Positions 9,678 to 19,837 of a stretch of DNA of 64,000 nt are shown here, one piece after another. The notes under the pieces are model-generated. The model searched no databases. It was not told the origin of the DNA and was given only the letters and a program-made list of their open reading frames with translations. The first letter of the stretch is position 1, and every line of letters starts with the position of its first letter. The stretch is from an uncultured Clostridia bacterium (lineage in GTDB: Bacteria; Bacillota; Clostridia; TANB77; CAG-465), in the NCBI GenBank assembly GCA_947628005.1, contig CANQYI010000002.1, positions 1-64,000 on the forward strand. Reading direction: 5' to 3'. A program made the translations under genes and the position numbers.

Positions 9678-9977
9678 ATGAATGTTAAAGAATTAAAACT
9701 CAACAACAATGAGTTTCAACGGTATGTTGAAAATCTAAAGGATTTCTCGCCTGACAAGTTAGACGAAGAAATCAGCAACATACTTATGGCCTATAAAATG
9801 GCTATAAAACAGATTATACCAACTCAGGAAAATGACGTTAATGACTTTTTTTCGCTTCTAAGAGAGCTTAAAAAGGTCAATCAGCCTCTGGCACAAGAGA
9901 TTGATTTAATTTTAAGTGACACATATGACACTAAAGAAGAAAAAATTGTGTCACTGATAATCAGTTTTCCTTTCTAG
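9678..9977 (+). CDS. Uncharacterised 99-aa protein, possibly acquired
   Basis: 99 aa, soluble, predicted helical with a short hydrophobic C-terminus (IVSLIISFPF). No family recognised. Strong own promoter, TTGGAGG ribosome site and a shared bidirectional terminator show it is a real, well-expressed unit. Its codons are visibly richer in G and C at third positions (for example GAC, AAG, CTC, CAG) than those of its neighbours. It also uses CGG for residue 15, a codon absent from the core genes here. Both hint at recent transfer or selection for high expression. Confidence 0.65.
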   Translation: MNVKELKLNNNEFQRYVENLKDFSPDKLDEEISNILMAYKMAIKQIIPTQENDVNDFFSLLRELKKVNQPLAQEIDLILSDTYDTKEEKIVSLIISFPF

Positions 9978-9993
9978 GAAAGCAAACTAAGAC

Positions 9994-10028
9994 AAAAAAC
10001 AAATTCCATTTCTGGAATTTGTTTTTTT
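9994..10028. terminator. Bidirectional terminator between the 99-aa gene and rpoD
   Basis: CAAATTCCA/TGGAATTTG stem (10000-10021) with a T run on the plus side and a complementary A run on the other. It can serve both convergent genes. Confidence 0.8.
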
Positions 10029-11301
10029 AATTCTCACTATTCATAAAATCTTTTAATTTTTTACTTCTACTTGGATGTCTTAATTTTCTTAATGCTTTTG
10101 CCTCTATTTGACGAATTCTCTCACGAGTTACATCAAATTCTTTTCCTACTTCTTCTAGAGTTCTCATTCTACCATCCTGTAAACCAAATCTTAACTTTAA
10201 TACTTTAGCTTCTCTTGGAGTAAGTGTTTGCATTACATCTTCAATATGTTCCCTTAAAAGTACATCTGCTGCTTGTTCAGAAGGAGAAGGTGCATCTTCA
10301 TCTGGTATGAAGTTTCCTAGATTACTTTCATCTTCTTCACCTACAGGAGTTTCAAGTGATATTGGCTCTTGCGCTACTTTTAATACTTCTCTAACTTTAT
10401 CTACTGACATTTCTAATTCTTCAGCTATTTCTTCAGGTGTAGGTTCTCTTCCTAATGTTTGTAATAAATGTCTAGAAGTACGAATAAGTTTGTTTATAGT
10501 TTCTACCATGTGTACAGGAATTCTTATTGTTCTTGCTTGATCTGCTATAGCACGTGTAATTGCCTGTCTAATCCACCATGTTGCATATGTACTAAATTTG
10601 TAACCTTTTGTCTGATCAAATTTATCAACAGCTTTTATAAGCCCTAAATTTCCTTCTTGTATTAAATCAAGGAAATGCATTCCCCTACCAATATATTTTT
10701 TAGCTATACTTACAACAAGTCTTAAATTTGATTCAACTAATTGTTTTTTAGCTTCTTTATCACCTTTTAACATTCTTTCGGCAAGTTCATTTTCTTCTTC
10801 GTAAGTTAAAAGTTTTATTTTTCCTATTTCCTTTAAGAACATCTTTACTGGATCATCAACATTTAAATTATCAACAAATGACATATCTTGCATGCTATCA
10901 TCTAATAATATGTCTTTTTCTATTTCAGTAATGTCTTCTAAATTAGGCTCTATTTCAAGTTCAGCAAGTGAGGCAACTGCATCAATCTTAGATTTTTCAT
11001 CTAAATCATCTATATCTACATCTGCATCCGCATCTGTTTCTGCATCATCTTTTGAGTCTTTTGAATCTGTATTATCTGTAGTTAATTTCTCTTTTTTAGA
11101 ATTCTTATTTTCTTCAACCATTATTTCAATCTTAGCTTTTTCTAATTCATCGTATATCTTTGTAACCTCTTCTGGAGATATACCTTCTTTTTCGATAAAT
11201 TTAGCAAGTTGATTATAAGTTACCTTTTTATCATTTATGCATTTTTCTATAAATTCTTTTATTTTTTGTTTTTTACTACTACTCTTTGATTTACTTTCCA
11301 T
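10027..11301 (-). CDS. rpoD: RNA polymerase primary sigma factor RpoD (SigA)
   Basis: 424 aa. N-terminal region with an acidic, low-complexity stretch rich in Asp/Ala (~75-105), then sigma regions 1.2-4.2. The -10-recognition segment [17 protein letters not shown] and the helix-turn-helix [20 protein letters not shown] are intact. It directs housekeeping transcription, consistent with the many TTGACA-17-TATAAT promoters in this window. It starts 11 nt after dnaG, as last gene of a four-gene operon, and ends at a bidirectional terminator. Confidence 0.98.
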   Translation of the reverse strand: MESKSKSSSKKQKIKEFIEKCINDKKVTYNQLAKFIEKEGISPEEVTKIYDELEKAKIEIMVEENKNSKKEKLTTDNTDSKDSKDDAETDADADVDIDDLDEKSKIDAVASLAELEIEPNLEDITEIEKDILLDDSMQDMSFVDNLNVDDPVKMFLKEIGKIKLLTYEEENELAERMLKGDKEAKKQLVESNLRLVVSIAKKYIGRGMHFLDLIQEGNLGLIKAVDKFDQTKGYKFSTYATWWIRQAITRAIADQARTIRIPVHMVETINKLIRTSRHLLQTLGREPTPEEIAEELEMSVDKVREVLKVAQEPISLETPVGEEDESNLGNFIPDEDAPSPSEQAADVLLREHIEDVMQTLTPREAKVLKLRFGLQDGRMRTLEEVGKEFDVTRERIRQIEAKALRKLRHPSRSKKLKDFMNSEN

Positions 11302-11312
11302 TATATTCTCCT

Positions 11313-13115
11313 CTATACTTTTAACTTTTTCAATTCTATTAAAATTTGATTTAATTCTACTTGAAGTACTTCTTGTTCTTCTTGACTTGCACCAGAAGAA
11401 ATTCTTTTTATAATTTCTTCTCTTCTCTTAATTAGCTTATCTTTTTTATTTTTATTTAACATTTCATTAAACAACCTATCAGTATCAATATTGTTTATAT
11501 CAATGTACATTATATCAGTTATATTTTTCATGATATCATCATCTTTTATCTTCGTAAGCACATCTATCTTTATAAAATCTTCTGTTTGATATAAATTTAA
11601 CAAAAATTTAAATATTTCTCTTACTTCATCAAAAGTAAAATCTTCCTCAGTAAAGTTTTCAAATATCTTATTTATAACATTTTTATCTTTGCTAAGCAAT
11701 AATGCAATTATATATTCTTCTTGTCTTTTTTTCATATTCGTAACAAGTTGCATTTTTTGATTCAAATTTTGTATATCAAGATTTATAGAAGAAGTATCAC
11801 TTTTTGTAATCTTTTTTTCAATTTCTTTTATTATTGGATCAACTCCAATATTATATTTCTTTGATATTATATCAATATATAAGTCTCTTTCTATATTATT
11901 ATCTATTTTAGCTAATATATTTGCAACTTGCGTTAAAAATACAATTTTTGAATCTATGTTATCTGGATTCAAATTTTTCTCTAATTTACTTATTTTAAAT
12001 TCAACCAGTGAAATTGCATTTTTTACACAATTATTAAATCTTTCAGTGCCATATTTATTTATATATTCATCAGGATCCTTTACATCAGACTTATCTAAAA
12101 TTAAAACTTTAACATTGAGTTTATTCTTTGATAATATATCAAGTCCCCTAATTGTAGCCTCTTGTCCTGCTCCATCTTGATCATAACCGATTACAATATT
12201 ATCAGTATATTTTTTTAATAATCTTGCCTGGTCATTAGTTAATGCTGTTCCTAAAGATGCAACTACATTATTTACTCCCGATTTATGTAGTGACACAGCA
12301 TCCATATAACCTTCTACAATTATTATATTTTCAAATTTTTCTTTTCTTACTAGATTCAATGCATATAATGTTTTACCCTTATGGTATACTTCATTTTCTT
12401 GGGAATTTAAATATTTAGGCTTCCCATCATTTAATACTCTACCACCAAAAGCAATAACTCTATCTCTTGTATCTAGTATTGGAAAAATTAATCTATTAAA
12501 AAATCTATCATAAATTTTTCCGTTTTCGCTAGTTACAAATATGCCACTATACATTATTTCACTTTTAGTATAGCCCTGCTTTAATAGGTGATTCATTAAA
12601 GAATCATTGCCATTTGCATACCCTATACCAAATTTTGTAATTGTCTTAATATCAAGACTTCTTTTCTTTATATATTCTTTTACTAAATTATTATTATCTT
12701 TTAACAGATTCATTAAATTGTTATTATAAAATTTAGCTGCTTCTCTATTAATTTCAAATATTTTATCTTTAGTATCTCTGTTTATCTTAATATCTTTTGA
12801 ATTATTAGTTACGACTTCATATTTTGAAAGGTCTATATGTGCTCTATTTGCTAGAAATTCCAATGTTTCAGTAAAATCTAAATTTTCTATTTTCATTATA
12901 AATGAAATTACATTTCCACCTTCCAAGCATCCAAAGCATTTAAAGATTTGCTTGTCCATAGACACACAAAACGAAGGTGTTTTTTCTCTATGAAATGGGC
13001 ACAAACCTACAAAATTTCTCCCATTTTTTTTGAGTGCAACATATTCAGATATAACTTCAACTATATCATTTTGTGAAATTACTTCATCAATTAACTCGTC
13101 TGAATAATATGCCAA
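11313..13115 (-). CDS. dnaG: DNA primase DnaG
   Basis: 600 aa. N-terminal CHC2 zinc-binding domain ([11 protein letters not shown]...CFGC), then the Toprim core ([24 protein letters not shown]), then a C-terminal DnaB-interaction region. It makes RNA primers for lagging-strand synthesis. It lies 11 nt ahead of rpoD and 15 nt behind an integral membrane protein, so the classical dnaG-rpoD pair is extended upstream. Length is normal. Confidence 0.97.
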   Translation of the reverse strand: MAYYSDELIDEVISQNDIVEVISEYVALKKNGRNFVGLCPFHREKTPSFCVSMDKQIFKCFGCLEGGNVISFIMKIENLDFTETLEFLANRAHIDLSKYEVVTNNSKDIKINRDTKDKIFEINREAAKFYNNNLMNLLKDNNNLVKEYIKKRSLDIKTITKFGIGYANGNDSLMNHLLKQGYTKSEIMYSGIFVTSENGKIYDRFFNRLIFPILDTRDRVIAFGGRVLNDGKPKYLNSQENEVYHKGKTLYALNLVRKEKFENIIIVEGYMDAVSLHKSGVNNVVASLGTALTNDQARLLKKYTDNIVIGYDQDGAGQEATIRGLDILSKNKLNVKVLILDKSDVKDPDEYINKYGTERFNNCVKNAISLVEFKISKLEKNLNPDNIDSKIVFLTQVANILAKIDNNIERDLYIDIISKKYNIGVDPIIKEIEKKITKSDTSSINLDIQNLNQKMQLVTNMKKRQEEYIIALLLSKDKNVINKIFENFTEEDFTFDEVREIFKFLLNLYQTEDFIKIDVLTKIKDDDIMKNITDIMYIDINNIDTDRLFNEMLNKNKKDKLIKRREEIIKRISSGASQEEQEVLQVELNQILIELKKLKV

Positions 13116-13130
13116 AACGCCTTCACCTTC

Positions 13131-14393
13131 CTAAACTTTTTGTGCTACCAACATTTTTATTCTCTCTTCTCTGTTCAAATAAATGTTGGAAGTATTAACA
13201 ATCGCTATCAGCAATAGTAACACTGTAAACATAGGCTCATATAAGCTTAGATCTATTTTTAAAATCATTATAGAATTAATAAACAATATGAAGAATAACT
13301 TCATCATTGTTGATTTAGTATCATATCTTCTTTTTAGTACTATTGCTAATATTTCCATAAATATAATATATACAATTAGAACCATATAATATGTTTTAGA
13401 GTAACTTAAGAAATTATTATAAAATTGAACTACACTACTGAAATTTAAATTTTTATCTATATTAGCTAAATTTAAGTTATCTAAATTTTTTACTATATCA
13501 TTTACGTAATAATTATTAGACTTTTCAACTAATAAATTATAAAATATTCCTTTAAATGCAAAAACCAATATAAATGTAACTATTGCAACAACAATTATTG
13601 ATATTAATAATTTACTTATATTAATTCTTTCAATCTTATATAAAAACTCTTTCTTTTTCTGTCCCAATTTACTCATCATAACTTTAGGAAAATTGATATG
13701 AGTATTATCTAAATTATAAGATAAAAACATACTTCCAATTCCAAATATTGCCCATACAAATGGAGATACTCCAAAAAGTATACTGATTGAGACAAACACT
13801 CCTAGTACACAAGATATAACAATATATTTTTTATTTTTTATTCCTCTTTGTTTTAATTCATCTATTAAAACTTGTAGTAATAATATACAACTTAAAAATA
13901 CTAATGTATATAGTGATGTTTTTATCATATATGCCATATCTGTATTTCCTATTGGAAATAATGAGTAAGCAAATACTGCAAATATGGATAACATGTCACT
14001 TTTTGATACATTAAATATTATCTTTTTTAATATAATACCTATACAATATGAAATGAGTACAAAGCTTACTAATTGAAATGCACTATAAGTTATATCATTT
14101 TCAAATACAAAAATGAATTTTGATAAAATTAAAATTATTGATATATAAACATATCTATATATTAATCCAATACTTCTTTTTATTTTTTTCTTATATAGCT
14201 TGTCTTTTATATATATGTATATAGATACCAATATAACTACAATAGCTGCATATACTAGCTTTTCAACATTAGTATATTTTGAGTTAACACTATCTTTTAA
14301 ATTTAAAAGTTTATAATCAAGTATTCCTACAAATATTATTAATGCTACAAAAATTACTACTACTAAGCTACGTGAAATTTTACTAATATTCAT
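13131..14393 (-). CDS. Polytopic membrane protein of unknown function
   Basis: 420 aa with about ten strongly hydrophobic segments spread over the length. The loop around 285-320 (near VEKSNNYYVNDIV) is probably outside the cell. No transporter or enzyme signature was recognised. It resembles multi-membrane-spanning glycosyltransferase or polymerase-type proteins in layout only. It lies between a sugar-nucleotidyltransferase (23 nt upstream) and dnaG (15 nt downstream), which suggests an envelope-glycan role; this is inference. Confidence 0.65.
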   Translation of the reverse strand: MNISKISRSLVVVIFVALIIFVGILDYKLLNLKDSVNSKYTNVEKLVYAAIVVILVSIYIYIKDKLYKKKIKRSIGLIYRYVYISIILILSKFIFVFENDITYSAFQLVSFVLISYCIGIILKKIIFNVSKSDMLSIFAVFAYSLFPIGNTDMAYMIKTSLYTLVFLSCILLLQVLIDELKQRGIKNKKYIVISCVLGVFVSISILFGVSPFVWAIFGIGSMFLSYNLDNTHINFPKVMMSKLGQKKKEFLYKIERINISKLLISIIVVAIVTFILVFAFKGIFYNLLVEKSNNYYVNDIVKNLDNLNLANIDKNLNFSSVVQFYNNFLSYSKTYYMVLIVYIIFMEILAIVLKRRYDTKSTMMKLFFILFINSIMILKIDLSLYEPMFTVLLLLIAIVNTSNIYLNREERIKMLVAQKV

Positions 14394-14416
14394 ATTTTTA
14401 CCTACTTTAGAACATA

Positions 14417-15154
14417 CTATTTATTTTTATATATTTCATTTACTTGAGCAAGTGCATCATGTGTTCCAACATCATAGCACTCACCTTCAAATATATAAGC
14501 ATATGTTGGTACTCTCTTGCATAAGTAAGCAACTAAATTTCCTGGTGCATCGCAAGAATTTCCTTCTTCTAAATATTTTTTTATTTCTGGTAATATATTC
14601 TTTGGATATATATATTCAGCATAAACTGCACAATTTGATTTTGGTTCAGCAGGTTTTTCTTCAAAATCAATAATTTTCATATCTTGATCTAGTTTTGCTA
14701 CACCAACTCTTTTTAAAAGATTTATATCATTTTCTTGTCTTACACAAACGCATGGACTATTCTTTGTTTTATAGAAATCAGCAAAATCTTTTAAACTGAA
14801 ATCAAATAAATTATCAGTTGCCATTACAAAAATATCATCATCAATTTTAGCTTGCTCTATAGTAAATTCAATATCACCTATTGCACCTAATCTATCATCA
14901 TTATTTGTTGTTCCATCATTAAAAACAGTAATTGGTTTGACATTATTTTTTTCTTTTGCCCAGTTTTCAAAATGTGGTGTATATTTAGCATTTGTTACTA
15001 AATATATTTCATCTATCTCATCAATTTGATTAATTTTTTCTAGAGCATAATCAATAATTGCTTTTCCTCCTACTTTTAGTAATGCCTTAGGAAAGTTTTC
15101 TGTTAAAGGAAACAATCTAGTGGCATATCCTGCGCATAAAAAAATACATTTCAT
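14417..15154 (-). CDS. Sugar-phosphate nucleotidyltransferase
   Basis: 245 aa with a Rossmann-like nucleotidyltransferase fold. The signature CAGYATRLFPLTENFPKALL, carrying the activating Arg and Lys, opens the protein, and FVMATDNLFDF supplies the metal-binding Asp. It should activate a sugar-1-phosphate with NTP, as RmlA- and GlmU-type enzymes do. The exact sugar cannot be told; the RmlA-like insert is short. It is the first gene of the operon leading to dnaG and rpoD, with GGAGAGG upstream of the start. Confidence 0.85.
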   Translation of the reverse strand: MKCIFLCAGYATRLFPLTENFPKALLKVGGKAIIDYALEKINQIDEIDEIYLVTNAKYTPHFENWAKEKNNVKPITVFNDGTTNNDDRLGAIGDIEFTIEQAKIDDDIFVMATDNLFDFSLKDFADFYKTKNSPCVCVRQENDINLLKRVGVAKLDQDMKIIDFEEKPAEPKSNCAVYAEYIYPKNILPEIKKYLEEGNSCDAPGNLVAYLCKRVPTYAYIFEGECYDVGTHDALAQVNEIYKNK

Positions 15155-15186
15155 AAAATCCTCTCCTCAATTAAAATAGTTACACA

Positions 15187-15215
15187 ATTATATCATAAAG
15201 ATAAAGTGTTTACAA
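15187..15215 (-). promoter_or_regulatory. Promoter of the nucleotidyltransferase-dnaG-rpoD operon
   Basis: TTGTAA (15215-15210), 17-bp spacer, TATAAT (15192-15187), about 33 bp upstream of the first start codon. Confidence 0.7.
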
Positions 15216-15238
15216 GTATAAATTTCAATTTTTTTGTT

Positions 15239-15276
15239 AAAAAAAGGGAGTTACCAAATATTTAAAAGTAACTCCC
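15239..15276 (-). terminator. Terminator of the 281-aa gene
   Basis: GGGAGTTAC/GTAACTCCC stem (15276-15246) followed by seven T on the minus strand. Confidence 0.85.
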
Positions 15277-15282
15277 TCATCA

Positions 15283-16128
15283 TTAAATAGCTTCTAAATC
15301 ATTTATTTTTTGTTCAAACTCAGAAATTCTTTGCTCTGTTTCATATTGTTCAATTCTATTTAGAGCATATAAATATTTTCTTTCTTGTGAAAGTAAATTT
15401 TGATATTCTTCATTCCAATCTTCATGACTTCTTAAGCTATCATGTACATCATTTAATTTATCTTCTAGAACATGTTTAACAGGCTCTATAAGTGGTGTTG
15501 CTTTATCAACTTTTATACCGTTATCAACCATATGTGTAATAACTTCTGCAAAAAGTCTTTCTCCTTGTACATTTACACCTTTATCTGTATTATCATGTAA
15601 AATGTCAACTACTTTTTCAACTTCGTCAATACCTTTTTTCTCAAAAATAGTATCTACTCTTGAATCAATAAATTGTCCATTTTCACCAAATACTTCTTGG
15701 CCTTTTATGAATAAATCAACATTGTTTTGTATTATTCTTGCTTGCTCAACTGGCAACTCCTCTGTTGCTATCTTAAGAGCATGTCTATCATAATACTTTC
15801 TAAATGCACTATTACACATTTCTTGTGATTCAGCATATGGTTTAAAGAATTGAGCATATTCTCTTAAAACTTCATGTTGTGTTTTTTCACCACTAACATT
15901 TTGTCTTAGTTCTTCAATACTTTCACCAAAATAAGCACTTACCTTGTTATCTATTCCATCAGGAACATAAATTTCTTGTACTGATTCATCAGCCTGTGGT
16001 GTTTCTTGAGATGATTGTTCAAGCATTAAAAACTCTTGTTTAGGCATAAATATCTTAACAAAAGCGTTTTTGAAATTTGACAAATCCTCCAAAAATAACT
16101 TCCACTCATTTTTCCAAAATTCTAACAT
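15283..16128 (-). CDS. Uncharacterised cytosolic protein
   Basis: 281 aa, acidic, predicted almost entirely helical, with a coiled-coil-like C-terminus (from LLSQERKYLYALNRIEQYE to the end). No signal peptide, membrane segment, cysteine cluster or recognised catalytic motif. I chose the ATG at 16128 because AGAGGTG lies 8 nt upstream; the ATG at 16170 has no ribosome site. Monocistronic with a clear terminator. Function unknown. Confidence 0.65.
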   Translation of the reverse strand: MLEFWKNEWKLFLEDLSNFKNAFVKIFMPKQEFLMLEQSSQETPQADESVQEIYVPDGIDNKVSAYFGESIEELRQNVSGEKTQHEVLREYAQFFKPYAESQEMCNSAFRKYYDRHALKIATEELPVEQARIIQNNVDLFIKGQEVFGENGQFIDSRVDTIFEKKGIDEVEKVVDILHDNTDKGVNVQGERLFAEVITHMVDNGIKVDKATPLIEPVKHVLEDKLNDVHDSLRSHEDWNEEYQNLLSQERKYLYALNRIEQYETEQRISEFEQKINDLEAI

Positions 16129-16311
16129 ATATATAACACCTCTTTTGTATGCGTCTAATGTTAATATCATTTGCAGTTAAATTATATATAATATGCTACT
16201 AAAAAGCAATAACAATATGATATAATTTATGTTACATTTAAATTACATTTTTAGCTTTCTAATATCATGTTTGCTTATTTATCCATATATTTATTTAAAT
16301 TAAATTACCAT

Positions 16312-16343
16312 AAAAAATTGAATAGGAAATTTCTCCCATTCAA
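16312..16343 (-). terminator. Terminator after thioredoxin
   Basis: TTGAATGGGA...TTCCTATTCAA hairpin (16343-16318) with a six-T run, directly after the trx stop at 16348. Confidence 0.75.
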
Positions 16344-16347
16344 CTTT

Positions 16348-16662
16348 TTATTTGTTTTCTTCTAATATTTCGACAATTTCGTCTTTTTCAATCAGCCCAA
16401 TAATTTTTTTACATATTTTTCCATCTTTATAAATTATCATAGTTGGAATAGTATCTATTTCTAATTTTTCTGCTATCTCAGGTGATTCATCTACATCTAC
16501 TTTAATTATATCATAGCCACTTCTACTATTTGCAATCTCTTCTAAAATTGGGCTTAACATCATACATGGGCCACACCAATTTGCATAAAAATCTACTAAT
16601 ACTAGCCCCTTTTTATTTAATACCTCTTTTTCATAATCATCATTTTCAATATGTTTTATCAT
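16348..16662 (-). CDS. trxA: Thioredoxin
   Basis: 104 aa, normal thioredoxin length. Active site WCGPC at residues 29-33 and the cis-proline loop DTIPTM are intact. It reduces protein disulfides in the cytosol. The start at 16662 is supported by AAGGAG 6 nt upstream and by the domain boundary; the longer frame from 16737 only adds read-through of the rhodanese end. It starts 11 nt after the rhodanese gene, so the two probably form a small redox/sulfur operon. Confidence 0.93.
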   Translation of the reverse strand: MIKHIENDDYEKEVLNKKGLVLVDFYANWCGPCMMLSPILEEIANSRSGYDIIKVDVDESPEIAEKLEIDTIPTMIIYKDGKICKKIIGLIEKDEIVEILEENK

Positions 16663-16673
16663 AATTTTCTCCT

Positions 16674-17072
16674 TCACTTCTGTTGGTATACAAGCATATT
16701 TCTGTATGGGAAAGTTGCAAGTGCTGCGTACTCCCATATATATATATTATATCCAAATTTATTTAAAAGTTGTATTGCTTTTTTGCTTCTAGCACCACTA
16801 GAGCAATATACCATAATGTTTTTTTCTTTATCAATTGTTCCATCTGATATTTTATTTAACAAAGTATCAACTGGAATATTAATTGCATTTTTTATGTGCA
16901 TCAAATTATATTCGCTTTCAGTTCTAACATCTATTAAAATTACTTCCTGCGTTTCTATCATGTTTTTAGCTTGTTCAAAAGAAACTAATTTATAAGAATA
17001 ACAATTACTTCTACTACCTCTATTACTTCTATTATTCATATTAAATGCACTCATAAATCTATTAAAAAACAT
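16674..17072 (-). CDS. Rhodanese-like sulfurtransferase
   Basis: 132 aa, single rhodanese domain. The catalytic loop VYCSSGARSKKA carries the active cysteine, and VILIDVRTESEYN is the conserved first half. It moves sulfane sulfur between thiols. The first ~30 residues are Asn/Arg/Ser-rich and lie outside the domain. AGAAGG lies 8 nt upstream of the start. It is followed at once by thioredoxin, the likely reductant or partner. Confidence 0.9.
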   Translation of the reverse strand: MFFNRFMSAFNMNNRSNRGSRSNCYSYKLVSFEQAKNMIETQEVILIDVRTESEYNLMHIKNAINIPVDTLLNKISDGTIDKEKNIMVYCSSGARSKKAIQLLNKFGYNIYIWEYAALATFPYRNMLVYQQK

Positions 17073-17129
17073 AAGGTATACCTTCTTTCTATATAGTATA
17101 ACTTATGTTTTTTCTAATAATTATATTAC

Positions 17130-19814
17130 TTATTTTTTAGCTTTTATAAAAATTTTTGCAAGTATTTTTTTCACAATCTCAAATATAATAAAGCAAATTA
17201 TAGAAATTGCAATTATATATATAAATAATCTAGTAGAAATTGTTGGTACTTTAAGTAAATTTCCTAAAAACGGTGTAAAGGTAATCACAGTTTGTAAAGC
17301 AATAGTTAAAGCGCAACAAATAAACATTGGTTTATTGGTAAATAATCCTATCTTAAATATTGATTTTTTATCAGATCTGCAAACAAATGAGAATAGTATT
17401 TCTATATAAGATAGAGCTATAAATACTGCACCACTTGCTACTAAACTTCCATATAATTTATCTGCTACATTATATATGATAAATATAGCTAAGACTTTTA
17501 TAAGTGCTGGTATAACTATTCTTAATATTAAGAAAGGAGTAAATATACTTTCATTTGCATTTCTAGGCTTTTGCCTCATAATATCTTTTTCTTCTCTTTC
17601 AAATCCTAAAGCTATAGCAGGAATTGTATCGGTTATAAGATTTATCCACAATATTTGTATTGGTGCAAGTAAAACCTTATTAAATAATGTAGCAATAAAT
17701 ATTATGAGTATCTCTGCCAAATTAGAAGCTAAAAGATAAGCAATTACGTTTTGTATATTTGTATAGATTCTTCTTCCTTCTTTTATAGCAACTACTATTG
17801 TTGCAAAATTATCATCTGCAAGTACCATGCTTGATACACTCTTTGAAACTTCTGTTCCTGTTATTCCCATACCTACGCCTATATCTGCGCCTTTTAGTGC
17901 TGGTGCATCATTTACACCATCTCCTGTCATAGCAACTGTTTTTCCGTGTTTTTTAAATGCTTTTACAATTCTAATTTTATTTTCAGGAGACACTCTTGCA
18001 TATACTCTTATATTTTCAACCCTATTATAAAGTTCTTCATCAGACATACCGTCAACTTCCAAGCCAGTTACAGCCTCTTCATTTTCTTTAATAATTCCTA
18101 TTTCTTTTGCTATAGCTACTGCTGTTTCTTTGTTGTCTCCTGTTATCATTATTGGAATCATTCCTGCATTATAGCATCTTTCCACCGCATGCTTTGCTTC
18201 TTTTCTTGGTGGATCTATCATTCCAACTAACCCTGCAAAAACTAAATTTGTTTCTGACTTATCTATTCCTTCATCTTTTTTATAAATCCTATAAGCACAA
18301 GCAAGTACTCTTAGTGCCTCCTTTGCCATACTAATATTATTTTCAAATATCTTATCTTTTAATTCTTGAGTTATGTTTTCAAGTTTTCCATTAATTAATA
18401 TTTTGTTACAATTTGAAAGTACTGATTCAACTGCACCTTTAGTACATTCAATATATGTTTCATCCTCGTAATTATTTACAGTAGTCATCATTTTTCTTGT
18501 TGAATCAAATGGTAATTCATCAACTCTTTCATATTGAATATCCATTTTTTCCTTATCATAGCCTACTTTTTGTGCAAACTCTATAAGACAAGTTTCTGTT
18601 GGATCTCCAAGTAAAATTTTCTTTCCACCATCTTCACCAAATTTTGTATCATTACATAGTGAATATACTTTAGTTAATATATCAAAATCAGTTTTATCAA
18701 TTTTTATATCATTTATATCGTTTAGTTCTTTTATCTCTGAGACATCGAATTCTTTATTTGTGATATATATTTTTCTTAGAGTCATTTTATTTTGTGTAAG
18801 AGTCCCTGTTTTATCTGAGCATATTACTTCTGTAGCACCTAGAGCTTCTACTGCTGATAATTTTCTTACAATAGCTTTTTCCTTTGCCATTTTTTGTACG
18901 CCCATTGCCAAAGTTATAGTTATTACAGCTGATAATCCTTCAGGAATTGCAGCAACAGCTAAAGATATAGCTAACATAAATACATCTAAGATATTATTTT
19001 TTTGTACGAAATATCCTATTATAAACATAGCTACTGCTATTATTACTACAACTATACTCAAAACTTTGCTTAATTGATTCATTTTCTTTTGAAGAGGTGT
19101 AATTTCTGGCTTTTGATTAGCTAGAGCTGTAGCAATTTTTCCAAGTTCTGTGTTCATACCAGTTGCTACTACAATTGCTTCTCCTCTACCATAGACTACA
19201 CTACTTCCTGAATATAACATATTATTTCTATCTGCTAGGGCTACTCTACCATCTGATTTTATTTGCTGATTTGTTTTATCTACAGGTACAGATTCTCCTG
19301 TAAGTGCAGACTCTTCTACTCTTAAGCTGTGATTTACTATTATTCTCATATCTGCAGGTACACTATCTCCTGCTTCTAATAAAACTATATCTCCTACAAC
19401 TAGTTCTTCTGTCTTTATACTTTCTACTTTTGATTCTCTTCTTACCTTTATATATGGAAGAGACATATTTTTCAAAGCTTCTATAGCTTTTTCAGCTTTA
19501 CTCTCTTGAATTACGCCCAAAATTGCATTTAAAATTACTACAAAGAGTATAATAAACGTATCTGTCATTGGTTCATCCATTCTAGCAGACACAAATGCAG
19601 ATAAAATTGCTGATATTATTAGCACTATAAGCATAACGTCCTTAAATTGTTCTAAAATTTTTATTATTAAACTTTTTCTTTTAGCTTCTTTTAATTTATT
19701 ATAGCCATATTTATTAAGTCTTTGTTTAGCAACGTCATCACTAATACCATTAATGTTACTTTCAAATTTATTTAATACATCTTGTGTACTAGCTTTATAA
19801 TACTCTTCTTCCAT
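17130..19814 (-). CDS. Calcium-type cation-transporting P-type ATPase
   Basis: 894 aa, type IIA P-ATPase. N-terminal cation-ATPase domain, TGES actuator loop, IPEGL in M4, phosphorylation motif DKTGTLT, TGDGVNDAPALKGAD hinge and a six-helix C-terminus. Residues matching SERCA Ca2+ ligands are seen: Asn/Glu in SNLAE (M5) and Asn/Asp in NLITDTIPA (M6). It should export Ca2+ from the cytosol; Mn2+ is possible. It is followed 57 nt later by the rhodanese gene, and the bactofilin-like gene ends 23 nt upstream of its start, so it may be co-transcribed with the genes above it. Confidence 0.93.
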   Translation of the reverse strand: MEEEYYKASTQDVLNKFESNINGISDDVAKQRLNKYGYNKLKEAKRKSLIIKILEQFKDVMLIVLIISAILSAFVSARMDEPMTDTFIILFVVILNAILGVIQESKAEKAIEALKNMSLPYIKVRRESKVESIKTEELVVGDIVLLEAGDSVPADMRIIVNHSLRVEESALTGESVPVDKTNQQIKSDGRVALADRNNMLYSGSSVVYGRGEAIVVATGMNTELGKIATALANQKPEITPLQKKMNQLSKVLSIVVVIIAVAMFIIGYFVQKNNILDVFMLAISLAVAAIPEGLSAVITITLAMGVQKMAKEKAIVRKLSAVEALGATEVICSDKTGTLTQNKMTLRKIYITNKEFDVSEIKELNDINDIKIDKTDFDILTKVYSLCNDTKFGEDGGKKILLGDPTETCLIEFAQKVGYDKEKMDIQYERVDELPFDSTRKMMTTVNNYEDETYIECTKGAVESVLSNCNKILINGKLENITQELKDKIFENNISMAKEALRVLACAYRIYKKDEGIDKSETNLVFAGLVGMIDPPRKEAKHAVERCYNAGMIPIMITGDNKETAVAIAKEIGIIKENEEAVTGLEVDGMSDEELYNRVENIRVYARVSPENKIRIVKAFKKHGKTVAMTGDGVNDAPALKGADIGVGMGITGTEVSKSVSSMVLADDNFATIVVAIKEGRRIYTNIQNVIAYLLASNLAEILIIFIATLFNKVLLAPIQILWINLITDTIPAIALGFEREEKDIMRQKPRNANESIFTPFLILRIVIPALIKVLAIFIIYNVADKLYGSLVASGAVFIALSYIEILFSFVCRSDKKSIFKIGLFTNKPMFICCALTIALQTVITFTPFLGNLLKVPTISTRLFIYIIAISIICFIIFEIVKKILAKIFIKAKK

Positions 19815-19837
19815 TTTATTTCCCTCTTTAATATATC

